Assembly: GCA_902789665.1 (NCBI GenBank) | Contig: CADAOY010000004.1 | Location: forward strand, 1-64,000 | DNA: 64,000 nucleotides | Reading direction: 5' to 3' | Source of the DNA: an uncultured Lachnospiraceae bacterium | Lineage (GTDB): Bacteria > Bacillota > Clostridia > Lachnospirales > Lachnospiraceae | In this document: positions 37,701 to 46,129 of the stretch, piece by piece | How the letters are laid out: each line of letters begins with the position of its first letter | Numbering within the stretch: position 1 is the stretch's first letter | Translations under genes and position numbers: made by a program | Notes under the pieces: generated by a model | Database searches by the model: none | Seen by the model: the letters and a program-made list of their open reading frames with translations, nothing else | What the model was told of the DNA's origin: nothing

Positions 37701-38752
37701 CATTTGATGAGTCAGATCTTAAGCAGATTACGCAGGCTAAAGATGGTACAACAGAAGTTCCGGCTGGAACAATAATTACCAAGGACGGAGTTGAGACTGT
37801 ACTGGAATTTGGTGGTGTTATCGATGCTAAAGGTCAGGTCACACCAAATGCAGATCCTAACGCTCCACAGTCATCAGGTGATGGCTCAGGAAGCTCAGAT
37901 GGCAGCAATGCAGCAGGAGATGCAGCAAATACAGGTAAGAAACCAGGTTCTAACACAAATGGTAAGAAACCTGCAAATACTACAGAAACTGATGATAAAG
38001 AAAATCAGAATGCTGATGATAAAGAATTAGCTGATGAAGAAGAGACAGACGAAGATGAAGATGATGCTGAAACTTCAGAAGGTCTTACAGATGAGATTAC
38101 ATCAGGCTCTGCAAGAGAAGATAAGTATGGTTCAGGTAATGTAAGAATTGAGGTTGAAAGCGTTAATGAAGATGGAAGCGTATCAACTTTAACAGGAACA
38201 TTACATGGAAGCACAGAAAGCATCCTTAAGGCCTGCTTAACAAAAGAAGAATTAGAAAGAGTTAAGGCAGGAGAGAGCGTAGTAGTTAAGCTTGTTGTAA
38301 TGCCTCTTGAAGATAAGGTTCCTGATAGTGATAAGAAGGAAATCGAGGCTTCACTGGATAGCGCAGCTAATGCACCTCTTGCAATTGGTAAGTTTATCGA
38401 TTTAACAGTAATGAAGAAGATAGGTGATGGTGACTGGGAGAAGGTTACTGATCTTAATGAAGAACTTGAAATCACCATTGAAATCGATAAAGAACTTCAG
38501 GCAGATGGAAGAGTATTCTACGTACTCAGATATCATGATGGTGAGGTAACAACTCTTGAAGATCAGGATAACAATCCTGAAACAATAACAATCAAGACCA
38601 AGTTATTCTCAACATATGCAATAGCCTTTATTGCAGACTCAAATGCAGTTAAGCATGGCTTCCCATGGTGGATTCTCATCTTACTGTTGATACTCATAAT
38701 AATCGCATCTGCAGTAACAGGTACAATAATCTACATTAAGAACAGAAAGTAG
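31742..38752 (+). CDS. Giant surface protein, 3' main part: InlB-type repeats, MBG-like domain, beta-solenoid repeats, C-terminal anchor
   Basis: The main frame (2336 residues from its first ATG; the native frame probably enters at the G run near 31771). In order: an acidic region; a beta-rich domain (to about 32860); InlB B-like repeats with the GYTFxGYY/LYAHWT pattern (32875-34255, five or more copies); an MBG-like domain (34515-34780); a beta-helix-like stretch rich in GGxIxS (35080-35700); about 25 repeats of 16 residues (36160-37510); a low-complexity Gly/Asn/Asp/Glu linker; a ZU5-like C-terminal domain (about 38100-38620); and one membrane helix with a KNRK tail. No LPXTG motif is seen. 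A GAGGAG 10 bases before 31742 could allow internal initiation, but the product would lack a signal peptide. Adhesion is inferred. Confidence 0.85.
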   Translation: MQVLKRQILRGAVEELPELTPNAGVEAVVAEEIVVDDSDIEALEEDEETDEEISEEPFYEVQVVDGIAVSVSADPGVFPEGASLFVRAVDPSEIAPAEESIEEERDDNVKVASSYTFDIKVFDAEGNEIQPDTSKGKVCVSFAMAEADNANLSADIYHIDDELNVDKLDTETVTDSDNPVVVAETEGFSYYQVEFTYGEMQYVLPGDSEVPLQEILDYLGISGNVTNAYGSNDSLFSAENRDGEWYVIAHQAFKSNEWLKVTLDGVEMDVEIVVTDASGDGKSYTIAGGGITLDDGTTVPYPLLLNTDDELSFSLGPMGDLYRYALYLDNSSTHKHYFENNQQNQRINDLFGKKVVLNFINTDQSLKEVNLYFLTSLTVTLDRNGGTGGSDPSWATKGDYLPTIQVPTQSGYSFLGYYDDATAGTQYYKADGTCAKVWDKDVDTTLYAHWTANTYEVTFDKRSGSGGSNSVTATYDSDMPEATMPTRTGYTFAGYWDAASGGTQYYKADGSSARTWNKALNTTLYAHWTGNKYTVTLNSQNGTGGSTSVEATYGSAMPSMTKPTRTGYTFGGYYTETNGGGTQYYNENGASVRNWDKTADTILYAKWTINTYEVKFNGNGSTSGTMTNQSFTYGTAQNLTANAFVRQYTVTYNYNGATGGASSASADAVAAFNGWATSETGNKEYDDQQSVNNLTTTNGGTVNLYAKWTNGSVTLPTPTKTGYTFGGWYSDSDLNTQVGNGGGSYTPTEPLNLYAKWTANKYTVTLNQNYDGGGSEEVEATYDSAMPAATMPTREGYVFCGYWDTNAQTGGTQYYNADGTSASTWNKTEDTMLYARWKLQAAVTTAPTAKTLTYTSYDQELVTAGQVNNTSLCKIQYKIGTEGQWLDVIPKGVLAGNYEVYYKATTIDADRCVDSVVYGPVDNVKIAKAPLTVTPDSGITKQFGDVDPTFTYSVTGLLGTDTVAVLSGALSRTPIGTTDDEKVGEYEIVIGTLAADNYNITVRSGVKFKIVKKVPPSTNAAELPADMKPTAKDLPYTAGPLNLVAAPTVSEHSLDGYRVLYSTDGETWSTTIPTGTADGHYKVYVKYEADSNHEDITGILEYEMNITVAATVDGVRYGTIAEAIDVWNNNGGTLVLQENSVITSTANLNENRDRVLDLNGYTLESSNSNDPAINITEGSLTITDSREGGKIDSAGMGIYAGSNSTVNISDGTISSNGDTIQAYGNVNVSGGEIVSLHSDAIRASSTPSGTSTVNITGGKINSETSNGIFIVNNANVSISGGTVSGEGHAVQVNTVNGSVEIIGNANIGETGVYLGGNSKIDVTNGVTSNGPIKVEMANPGSFTTTQNESAYQATTDGYLDMVGDFAVVNNGKELTIANGQAAMIDSNPYGDLAVTAVVLDENGNEKEIQIPLSPANIEFLLPGLAANDVVYTPAEGDKPATFVIKSGDENDSFEIPKGLTLVIPAGMEVTIGKDVTLNNNGNIVNNGLLINDGTIQGNGSITNDGTGGDDGILCNNGKITGNVSITNTNLGGIENEGEISIPEIINNGEDSGIINREKGSITSDITGDGIIINIGIITGDLTILDNGNLDNLGQINGDISSDGEIINTGKITGDVTSSGSVYNTGELTGDVSNLEEGIIYNYNGASISGNVNNEGEFHNKGDISGDIVNSGDFENNATYDEEDESKNKIGTISGNITNNGNFLNEGEISGDIINTDGGEIDNEGEISGDINNDGAFDNNGTLSGNISNSGELINDGNITGDNDISNSGNMINNGTIDTTGIITNHPEGVLENGEDAVITNDIDNHGTFNNDGTASGDIVNSGEVNNTGDISGDIVNQSEGELNNAGTVSGNIDNRGVVNNDEEGVISGAIKNENGANVNNNAGATISGDITNEGGTVKNDSEGTISGSIDNNGYLINKGGKVTGDVTTGKNGVTITVPKDSKSDVSISEDGKITIPAGSTITTVDENGKTNTITIPKDASGSDVTYTFDESDLKQITQAKDGTTEVPAGTIITKDGVETVLEFGGVIDAKGQVTPNADPNAPQSSGDGSGSSDGSNAAGDAANTGKKPGSNTNGKKPANTTETDDKENQNADDKELADEEETDEDEDDAETSEGLTDEITSGSAREDKYGSGNVRIEVESVNEDGSVSTLTGTLHGSTESILKACLTKEELERVKAGESVVVKLVVMPLEDKVPDSDKKEIEASLDSAANAPLAIGKFIDLTVMKKIGDGDWEKVTDLNEELEITIEIDKELQADGRVFYVLRYHDGEVTTLEDQDNNPETITIKTKLFSTYAIAFIADSNAVKHGFPWWILILLLILIIIASAVTGTIIYIKNRK
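36160..37510 (+). repeat. Tandem 16-residue coding repeat (ISGDI/NNG type)
   Basis: Within the giant surface protein, a unit of about 16 residues with the pattern I-x-N-x-G-x-hydrophobic-x-N-x-G-x-I-S-G-D/N recurs about 25 times, with a few longer inserts. Examples of the core are NNGNFLNEGEISGD and NSGEVNNTGDISGD. The DNA copies are diverged, so the repeat is old and held by protein selection rather than fresh expansion. The spacing and regular hydrophobic positions fit a beta-solenoid stalk. Confidence 0.85.
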
Positions 38753-38816
38753 ATTATATGAGCTAAGGTAAAGCTTAGCATAACAAAACAAAATAAAAGT
38801 AAATAATACTAAACTC

Positions 38817-38852
38817 AAAGCACCACCGGTGAATACATCGGTGGTGCTTTCT
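38817..38852. terminator. Bidirectional terminator between convergent genes
   Basis: A perfect 12-bp stem, AAAGCACCACCG (38817-38828) with CGGTGGTGCTTT (38839-38850), lies between the surface protein gene and the minus-strand transglutaminase gene. It is flanked by A-rich sequence on one side and T on the other, so it can serve both strands. Confidence 0.85.
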
Positions 38853-38922
38853 GTATGACATATATTAATACAAGTTTTCTTTAATACTAATGAGATATTA
38901 CCTCATTGAATAGCTTATTATC

Positions 38923-41586
38923 TTACAACGCTTTCTTAATCACTTTAAGCAACTTCACATATTCATTGAATTCTTCCTTCGTAAGTGAAGCGCCTGAATA
39001 TAAAGCCTGTTTGGTTAAAAGAATGAATCTGTCTATCTGCTCTGAAGACATATTTGAAGCCTTCTTGTAATTATCTTTTCTTACTCTATCCAAAGCTTCC
39101 TTAACGTCATCCTCAGATGGCGCTTTAGGAAGAATTTTTGAAAGAGCCGAGCGCTGCAACAGGTTATTATAAAGGTTATAAACAACCGGTTTGTATTTAC
39201 CTTTGGATATGAGAATTCTACGGTAAATAACCGGGCTGAGTATCATATAAGCGATGATTAAGCCGATTATAACAATAATCCAGGTTACAGTCTTGCGAAC
39301 TTTGGTTTTGTTGATATTAAGGATGCTTAAGGCTTCGCTTAAACGGCCTTCGTTGTTACCAGGATCTTCTCCTAATGTACCTGTAAGTTCAGAGCCTGTA
39401 TTAACGTTAAAATTAACTGTGAACAGGCTGCCAAGAAGGTCTGCAAGGTTACCGCCTGATTCTGTGTTAATGTCATTCTCATAAGATGGAGGAGTGAATT
39501 CAAAAGGCACGAAGCCGTAGCCCTCCATATAAACCTCAACCCAGGCATGAGCATAGGCATCAGTAACATTAAGGGTGATGACACCTCTGTCGTCCAAAAG
39601 GGAAGTTCCCTGATACCACTCATCCGGATCTTCGCTTGTAAGGGCACCGTTCTCAGCCATCAAAGAGGTTGGAATTACATAGCCTTCAACGTATCTTGCA
39701 GGAATGCCTTTTTCTCTTAACATCATTGCAGCTGACGTGGCGAAATGAGCACAGAAACCGCGGCGATTTCCATTTAAGAAATGATCAATATAATCTTCAT
39801 TAAATGGAGTATTACCAGGGGCCTTGGTATATTCAAAATCCCTGACGAACTCTGAATAAATCATGTTGCAGACATCAAGCCTGTACTCATTGATTTCATT
39901 TAATTCTTCATATGATATTTCGCCATCATCCGTAAGACCGTCAATGGAAGAATCCACATCTGCAGGATTGGATGGGAAAATATAATCTGACATGTAATTA
40001 TAGATGAAATCTTCAATGTAGGATTTTTCATTTTCCCTGATACGAAGAGCCATGTCATCCACATATTCAGCATACATCAAAGACTCTTCATTAGTGGACT
40101 GTCTTAAGTAGCTTACTATATAATCTTTGGATGCAAAATTATTAATCTGTCCGTAATTATCAATTAATTTAATATTATAAACCAAAGGATTGTAATTAAC
40201 TTCTGTACTTCCGCCAAGCGGGAACGGCTGAACTGTATCAACCGAAGTATCAGGGAAGGTCAAAACTTCGGAATCATAGGTATAATAAGGTCTTAATAAC
40301 TGCGTAGGCGATATGTCGATATTCTGAAGCACGGCCTTGGCAGTAGCACCCTGATTGATTCGATGATCAGACTCGTATTTAACTAATTCTCCCGTGGTAG
40401 TAATGAAGTCCACGATTCTTTCTTCACCGTCTACAGTTTCATATTTTGGAGACTGCTCGGACCATTTGTCAGTAAGATATTCATTACCTATGAATCCCGG
40501 AAGATATAAGGAATCATTATTAAATGGCATAAACGTAATTGTAAAATCATTGTTGTAATCATTACGAATAGATGCCACGCCGCCAAGACGACCACTACTC
40601 ATACCACCTGTGGCTTCATAGCGGTTGAAGAGACCGGTGAAGCCGTTCTGGACGTAGATTTTGACAGGTTCATCCAAAAAGTCATGGAACTTTTTGGAAT
40701 GAATTGAGCTGCCATCAAATGAGTAGAATGCAAAAGCTACCACGCTAAGCACGGTACCGATTAAAACGGAAAGCAGCATGATATAAACAATTCCAAGAAC
40801 GTTGGCCTGGTAGGAGAATGATGGTTTCTTGCCAAAGCGTACCTTAATAAATTCAGGTGTCCTTCTTCCCTTAACCTGCATTCGCATATGACCTGTAAGC
40901 TGAAGAAGGCCGACTGCCACATAGCAGGCAATAAGAATGACAAAATAAATCGGCTTTGGCATTATATCCACAAATAATGCAATTTCGATTAAAGGCCAGG
41001 TTACAAGCATACTTTCAAGCATATTCATATAACCTGATATGGTTACGTTGAGCAGAATAGAAATGAAAATCGCTACGAAAACCAGAGTAATGGTGATTGT
41101 ATAATATCTGTTTTCTATAAGCTCCTGACCTTCACGAAGAGAGGACAGTGCGAAATAATCTGAATATTTCTCATAAACAATGTTGATGATGGCCTGGAAA
41201 CCTGAGTTTACAACAATATAATTACGAACCAGTTCTATAAGGAAAGTAATGAACATCAGGATATATCCTGTATAGAAGATGATTTTGTTGAAGTATAAAA
41301 GCGCTATAAACTGCGAGAAAAGGAATGATGCAACAAACACAATTCCGTGATTATAAGGCAGTTCAAAACAGTAGGCAAAAGCAGTGACTGTCGTATAAGA
41401 CAAAGCCCAGATAAGAAGACCCTTAAGGACGCAGATTAAGAAACGGTTAAGAGGGCTGTATTTGTTAGCCTTATCCTTAGCCTTTATTTTGTCTAAGTAA
41501 ACCGCTTTGTTATCCTTCTTTATAACGGCTTTCACTTTGCCAAAAGAGGATTGTATGAAATTGGTATTTGTATTGCCACCTGCCAT
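38923..41586 (-). CDS. Transglutaminase-domain membrane protein (TgpA-like)
   Basis: An 887-residue membrane protein. Several helices lie in the first 300 residues, then a large extracytoplasmic part with a transglutaminase-like core: Cys 612 in GFCAHFA, His 680 in AHAWVEV and an acidic residue near 695 in PFEFTP form the expected catalytic triad. A further helix (about 760-785) precedes a cytoplasmic tail of about 100 residues. Its ATG shares a base with the stop codon of the DUF58 gene (TAATG), indicating coupled translation. With DUF58 and MoxR it makes a common three-gene set; the substrate is unknown, and protein crosslinking or proteolysis at the envelope is inferred. Confidence 0.9.
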   Translation of the reverse strand: MAGGNTNTNFIQSSFGKVKAVIKKDNKAVYLDKIKAKDKANKYSPLNRFLICVLKGLLIWALSYTTVTAFAYCFELPYNHGIVFVASFLFSQFIALLYFNKIIFYTGYILMFITFLIELVRNYIVVNSGFQAIINIVYEKYSDYFALSSLREGQELIENRYYTITITLVFVAIFISILLNVTISGYMNMLESMLVTWPLIEIALFVDIMPKPIYFVILIACYVAVGLLQLTGHMRMQVKGRRTPEFIKVRFGKKPSFSYQANVLGIVYIMLLSVLIGTVLSVVAFAFYSFDGSSIHSKKFHDFLDEPVKIYVQNGFTGLFNRYEATGGMSSGRLGGVASIRNDYNNDFTITFMPFNNDSLYLPGFIGNEYLTDKWSEQSPKYETVDGEERIVDFITTTGELVKYESDHRINQGATAKAVLQNIDISPTQLLRPYYTYDSEVLTFPDTSVDTVQPFPLGGSTEVNYNPLVYNIKLIDNYGQINNFASKDYIVSYLRQSTNEESLMYAEYVDDMALRIRENEKSYIEDFIYNYMSDYIFPSNPADVDSSIDGLTDDGEISYEELNEINEYRLDVCNMIYSEFVRDFEYTKAPGNTPFNEDYIDHFLNGNRRGFCAHFATSAAMMLREKGIPARYVEGYVIPTSLMAENGALTSEDPDEWYQGTSLLDDRGVITLNVTDAYAHAWVEVYMEGYGFVPFEFTPPSYENDINTESGGNLADLLGSLFTVNFNVNTGSELTGTLGEDPGNNEGRLSEALSILNINKTKVRKTVTWIIVIIGLIIAYMILSPVIYRRILISKGKYKPVVYNLYNNLLQRSALSKILPKAPSEDDVKEALDRVRKDNYKKASNMSSEQIDRFILLTKQALYSGASLTKEEFNEYVKLLKVIKKAL

Positions 41587-42761
41587 TATACAATCTCCCT
41601 TTCGATTAATTCATATTCATCTCCGTCAATAAAACAAACCACGCTGACGCCTGATGAGGCATTAAGAAATGCATCTTTGATGTTGATTTTACTTGCTTCT
41701 TCCCTGTTAAGCGGAAGAGCATATATTGAATAAAAAGCCTTCATTATATCGTCTTCATTCATGACGGTGATTTCGTCAATGTCCAGTGTGAGTGGATTAA
41801 GAATCGATATAAGGAAACGCTGATTCTCGCTGTTTAAAGTTTTGGAAATCTCATAAAGAGTCTTTAAAGTCAGGAAGAAATGCTCATTATTTTTTGGCAT
41901 CTTTGTATCTTCAAGTACCGTATTAGGAAGAAGAGTAACTGCCACAGCTGAGGTATGGGACATCTCTTTAACGAAGAGGTCGTCCATTTTGGCAGAGAGC
42001 TTCCAGTGAATTCTCTGAAGTCTGTCGCCAGGCTGGTATTCCCTTATTTCCTTAACTTCACCGGAAACGCTGCCTAAGTTATTATTCTCTTCAACTTCAT
42101 CAGCGCCGTCGAAAACAGCGACATTAGGAAAGTCTTCTTTATGACCTGCAATAGGAAGAACAGGAACTGTTATAAGATCCTGTTCAAAAAGCAGTGTCGA
42201 AAGCACACCTATATTGTTATAGATTGTGATATCGGAGATTCTTACCATTCCAAGGGAATTAACCTTAATTGGAATCTCAATCTCAGCAGTATGCTTCTGA
42301 ATACAAGGGATATAGACGCTGAAGGAATCAGAGCCTTCGAAGAATCCGTTGGAAATAGTCATCTTAGCCTTGTAGTTAAAATAAGGAAAGATGGTATTGT
42401 TTTTGATATTAAGATTAAGTTTTACAACGCAGTTCTTGAATTCATTATTGTAGGCGTAGATTGAGTCAGGAGCAATTAATGTAACCTGACTTTTGTGCGC
42501 TTTTTTGCTGTATGCAAAAAGGAAAAAATATCCGAGAGCAACAAGTGCCCAGCATATAAGTAAGAAAAATGAATTTTTGAAAGTTAATATTACAATTACT
42601 GTAACCACAATCAGCGCAAAGAATAACAAAACGAAATTAAGAACAAAGGCCGCAACAGGACTTCTGTCGAAAAATCGTCTTAAGAATTTAGGCATTGGAA
42701 TATCCGGATTGATGGATGTTGCCTCTAACATATTAAGTTGTTCTTTGCTTGTATATGTCAT
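41586..42761 (-). CDS. DUF58 domain membrane-associated protein
   Basis: A 391-residue protein with two adjacent helices near residues 35-80 and a beta-rich middle. It carries the DUF58 signature REYQPGDRLQRIHWKLSAK (about 238-256), followed by a VWA-like half containing VAVTLLPNT. It lies 4 bases downstream of moxR and overlaps the start of the transglutaminase gene by one base. DUF58 proteins regularly accompany MoxR ATPases and are thought to be their membrane partners; the molecular role is unproven. Confidence 0.9.
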   Translation of the reverse strand: MTYTSKEQLNMLEATSINPDIPMPKFLRRFFDRSPVAAFVLNFVLLFFALIVVTVIVILTFKNSFFLLICWALVALGYFFLFAYSKKAHKSQVTLIAPDSIYAYNNEFKNCVVKLNLNIKNNTIFPYFNYKAKMTISNGFFEGSDSFSVYIPCIQKHTAEIEIPIKVNSLGMVRISDITIYNNIGVLSTLLFEQDLITVPVLPIAGHKEDFPNVAVFDGADEVEENNNLGSVSGEVKEIREYQPGDRLQRIHWKLSAKMDDLFVKEMSHTSAVAVTLLPNTVLEDTKMPKNNEHFFLTLKTLYEISKTLNSENQRFLISILNPLTLDIDEITVMNEDDIMKAFYSIYALPLNREEASKINIKDAFLNASSGVSVVCFIDGDEYELIEREIV

Positions 42762-42765
42762 GGAT

Positions 42766-43692
42766 TTATGCTTTTATTCTTGGCATTGGAACTGAGGCTA
42801 ATGTGTCACTAAGAGCGCTTCTGACTGAAGTGCCCTGGGATTTCATGGTATTACTTAAAATGACTCTGTGGTTGGCAACAGGATAGAAGACTGCCTTAAC
42901 ATCGTCAGGAGTAATATAATTCCTGCCTTCTATAAAAGCATTGGCTTTGGCCATTTTGTGAAGGGCGATACTGCCTCTTGGAGATAAGCCTAAAGTATAA
43001 TCAACTCTGGTTGCTTCTGTAAGTGAAATAATATATTCATACATTTCTTCTGAAGTGAAGACTTTCTCAACTTCTTCTTTATAACGTAATAAATCCTCTT
43101 TTGTAAGAGCACTTTCCATCTGATCGATAATCTGATGTGAATCGCCGCGGAGGATATTTTTGCTGCTTTCGTGATCAGGATAACCCATGGTAAGTCTGAC
43201 CATGAATCTGTCGAGCTGTGATTCAGGAAGCTTCTGTGTTCCTGATGAACCGATAGGATTCTGGGTAGCAATAACGAAGAAAGGCTTAGGCATAGGACGT
43301 GTAACGCCATCAACTGTGGCTCTTCCTTCTTCCATAACTTCAAGAAGTGCTGACTGAGTCTTAGGAGATGTTCTGTTAATCTCGTCTGCAAGGAAAAGAT
43401 TGGTGTAGATTACACCTTCTTTGAAAGTAAATTCACCGGTATTCTTGTCATACATGGTGAAACCAAGAATGTCACTTGGCAGAACATCAGGTGTAAACTG
43501 AATACGCTTATAGTCCATGTTAAGAACTTTGGCAAGGGCAGTAACCAGTGTGGTCTTGCCTACACCCGGAATGTCTTCAAGAAGGATATGTCCTCCTGCG
43601 AAGATAGTACAAAGTACTGTATTAATTACATCATCTTTGCCATGAATGGCTGTTGCTATAAGCTGTTTTGCTTTACTGATATCCTGATTCAT
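42766..43692 (-). CDS. MoxR family AAA+ ATPase
   Basis: A 308-residue cytosolic chaperone-like ATPase. Walker A is GVGKTTLV (about 46-53), Walker B is LFLADEINR (about 96-104), and the sensor region has ATQNPIGSSGTQ. MoxR proteins remodel or insert cofactors into VWA-domain partners, here probably the DUF58 product next to it. The start at 43692 is chosen because GGGAG lies 7-8 bases upstream; the ATG 39 bases earlier has no site. It is the first gene of the minus-strand operon and is divergent from the GGDEF-EAL gene. Confidence 0.93.
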   Translation of the reverse strand: MNQDISKAKQLIATAIHGKDDVINTVLCTIFAGGHILLEDIPGVGKTTLVTALAKVLNMDYKRIQFTPDVLPSDILGFTMYDKNTGEFTFKEGVIYTNLFLADEINRTSPKTQSALLEVMEEGRATVDGVTRPMPKPFFVIATQNPIGSSGTQKLPESQLDRFMVRLTMGYPDHESSKNILRGDSHQIIDQMESALTKEDLLRYKEEVEKVFTSEEMYEYIISLTEATRVDYTLGLSPRGSIALHKMAKANAFIEGRNYITPDDVKAVFYPVANHRVILSNTMKSQGTSVRSALSDTLASVPMPRIKA

Positions 43693-43740
43693 GAGTTTCT
43701 CCCAAATACTATATTTTTGTGCGTAAACCACAACAAAATA

Positions 43741-43805
43741 ATTATATCATTTATATATAGTTCAAAACAAGCATTATTGAATATGACAGGGGCTTATGGT
43801 ATAAT
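43741..43805. promoter_or_regulatory. Divergent promoters between moxR and the GGDEF-EAL gene
   Basis: On the plus strand TTGAAT (43777-43782), 17 bases and TATAAT (43800-43805) face the GGDEF-EAL gene. On the minus strand TATAAT (complement of 43741-43746) with TTGTTT 18 bases further back faces moxR. The two promoters share the same short region. Confidence 0.6.
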
Positions 43806-43867
43806 GTGAATTATTATAGGGATATTATGTAAATTAGAAAAATAAGTGAAAGGAGGGGGCAGAAAAA

Positions 43868-46129
43868 ATGGATAATTCTTTAGACAAAAAAGTTGTCAGA
43901 AAACTGCTTATTGCTGCAGGCGTTGTTCTTTTTATCTGTGTTCTTTTCACTTTTATTCACGTCAATGATGTACGTATGTATTACTATAATTTAATTCAGC
44001 AGGAACTGAGTGCTCATCTGGCAGTTGCATCCACCACAATTAATAATAAGGCTGAAGAAATGAAAGACGTGGTCACATCCGTTTCCGGAGAGATTACGGA
44101 GAATAACAGCGGCAAGGAAGCGGTGGAGATTATTAAGAAATATAGTGAAGAATATCAGGATATAAATATCAGATATGTTACTTCAGATGGCGACATGTAT
44201 GATGCTGAGGGAATTCATACAGATAAGAGCCTTTATGAAGAAATCAGTGGTTATAATGCAAGTTCATACAGCGCCGGATATTATTCAAACTGTTATAAAA
44301 AAGGCGAAAACAGTGCATATATAAGAGGTGTATACCGTTTTAGAATTGGTGATGAAAAGGTATATAACTATATCGTTGCGGACAGCAACATAGATGATGT
44401 ATTTAATGATGCAGAATTTTCTGTTTTAAGAGACCTGTCATATGTATGTATCATTACAAGAGAGGGTGAGATGGTTAAGGCATCAGGTAATCTGACACGT
44501 GATTATCCTAATGAGCATAATGTTTTTGAACTTATTAAAGAAAGTGTCAAAGATGCGCCTTATCAGGCACAAAAAATTGATTCCTTCAGAAATAAATATG
44601 TTTCAGAAAGATTATCAGAGATTACCCTTAATGATAATAATGGTGAGAAAATATATCTCAGCATTGAAGAAGTTGTTAAAACCAACAGCATGTATATTGT
44701 GGCGTTTTACAAGGACAGTTATGTGGATGCCAGGGTAAATAATATTGTTGTCAGAAGCATGTTATTCTGCCTGGTTATAATTGTGGTTTTAACCACATAT
44801 ATAATTATTATCTGGGCAAGAAGCACAAAGGTTAGAAACGTAATGGATTCCCTGGCTTACAGAGATGATGTTACAGGCGGATATAATTATAATTATTTCA
44901 GAAGAAATGCTCCACTTATTATCCAGGATAATTCAGAAGAGCACTATGTTATCTGCAGATATGATATTCATAATTTCAGATATATAAATGAAGCATATGG
45001 TCATAAAAAAGCAGATGAGATTCTTAAGGCCTGCATATCTGAGTTTAACAAAATCTTCTCCAAGGAAAGAGAACTCTGTGTTCGTATTAACTCTGACCAG
45101 TTTCTGGCTTTGATGATTAATGATATTGAATTTGCAGAGAAGAACCAGAAATACAGCAAGGGCGTTGTGGACGCAGCTGTAGATCAGGGTGTAAAGTATC
45201 CTGTAAGATTCAAGATGGGTATTTATCAGGTTAGAAAAGAAGACCGTGACATAGATATCATGATTGACCATGCCAACGTTGCAAGAAAGAATCTTAAGGG
45301 TGATGAGAAGGTACTTGAGAAGACTTATTCAGACAGCATTATTGTTGAGATGAAGAAAGTCGACTTTATTGAATCTGAAATGAGAAAGGCTCTGGCTTCA
45401 GGAGAATTCAAGGTATTCCTTCAGCCTAAGTGGGATATAGTTAATAATCATGTAATTGGTGCAGAAGCCCTTATCAGATGGGTAAGGTCTGATGGTTCAA
45501 TGGTTTATCCTTCAGATTTTATTTCAGTTTTTGAAAGAAACGGTTTTATAGAGAATATTGATTTCTATATGCTTGATAAAGTATGTGAACTAATTAGCAG
45601 GTTAGAGAGTGATCCTCTTCATTTCAATGTATATCCGGTATCTGTTAACCAGTCCAGAATACTGATTAACAACCCGGATTATATCAGTAATGTTGAGAAG
45701 GTTGTTGATAAATACAGCATAGATGTCAGCAAGATTGAAGTCGAGATTACTGAAACGGTATTCTTCGATGAAAAGGTTAAAATGCTTGAGGTATGTAAGA
45801 ATCTTAAGGCGCTTAATTTTAAACTTGATATGGATGATTTTGGTTCAGGTTATTCATCCCTTAGTATTCTTAAAGACATACCTTTCGATATACTTAAAAT
45901 CGATCAGGAATTCTTCTCGGAAGCACAGACTTCAGCTAAGACCAAGGTTATCATGTCCAAGATTCTGGAGATGGCAGAAGGCCTTAGAGTAGATGTTATC
46001 TGTGAAGGCGTTGAAACCGAGGAACAGGTTAAAACTCTTAAAGACCTGGGATGTAAGTTTGTACAGGGATATTATTATGGCAAGCCTATGCCAATGGAAG
46101 AATTCGTAGAGAAGTATTGTGTGAAATAA
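43868..46129 (+). CDS. Membrane GGDEF-EAL protein with degenerate GGDEF and intact EAL
   Basis: A 753-residue cyclic-di-GMP protein. Helix 1 (about 13-33) and helix 2 (about 297-318) enclose an extracellular sensor of about 260 residues of Cache-like size. The GGDEF domain (about 325-480) has RINSDQF at 406-412 where GGDEF should be, so it is unlikely to make c-di-GMP. The EAL domain keeps EAL at 533-535 (EALIRW), SVNQS, the ITE Glu, DDFGSG at 656-661, the LKID Lys and EGVET at 713-717, so phosphodiesterase activity is expected. AAGGAGGGGG gives a strong ribosome binding site. The downstream queH begins right at its stop. Confidence 0.93.
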   Translation: MDNSLDKKVVRKLLIAAGVVLFICVLFTFIHVNDVRMYYYNLIQQELSAHLAVASTTINNKAEEMKDVVTSVSGEITENNSGKEAVEIIKKYSEEYQDINIRYVTSDGDMYDAEGIHTDKSLYEEISGYNASSYSAGYYSNCYKKGENSAYIRGVYRFRIGDEKVYNYIVADSNIDDVFNDAEFSVLRDLSYVCIITREGEMVKASGNLTRDYPNEHNVFELIKESVKDAPYQAQKIDSFRNKYVSERLSEITLNDNNGEKIYLSIEEVVKTNSMYIVAFYKDSYVDARVNNIVVRSMLFCLVIIVVLTTYIIIIWARSTKVRNVMDSLAYRDDVTGGYNYNYFRRNAPLIIQDNSEEHYVICRYDIHNFRYINEAYGHKKADEILKACISEFNKIFSKERELCVRINSDQFLALMINDIEFAEKNQKYSKGVVDAAVDQGVKYPVRFKMGIYQVRKEDRDIDIMIDHANVARKNLKGDEKVLEKTYSDSIIVEMKKVDFIESEMRKALASGEFKVFLQPKWDIVNNHVIGAEALIRWVRSDGSMVYPSDFISVFERNGFIENIDFYMLDKVCELISRLESDPLHFNVYPVSVNQSRILINNPDYISNVEKVVDKYSIDVSKIEVEITETVFFDEKVKMLEVCKNLKALNFKLDMDDFGSGYSSLSILKDIPFDILKIDQEFFSEAQTSAKTKVIMSKILEMAEGLRVDVICEGVETEEQVKTLKDLGCKFVQGYYYGKPMPMEEFVEKYCVK

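Noticed and set aside
38640-38752. LPXTG-type sorting signal in the giant surface protein
   Set aside because: The C terminus has a helix and a basic tail but no LPXTG or close variant before it; the same holds for the SpaA-fold protein ending at 22385.
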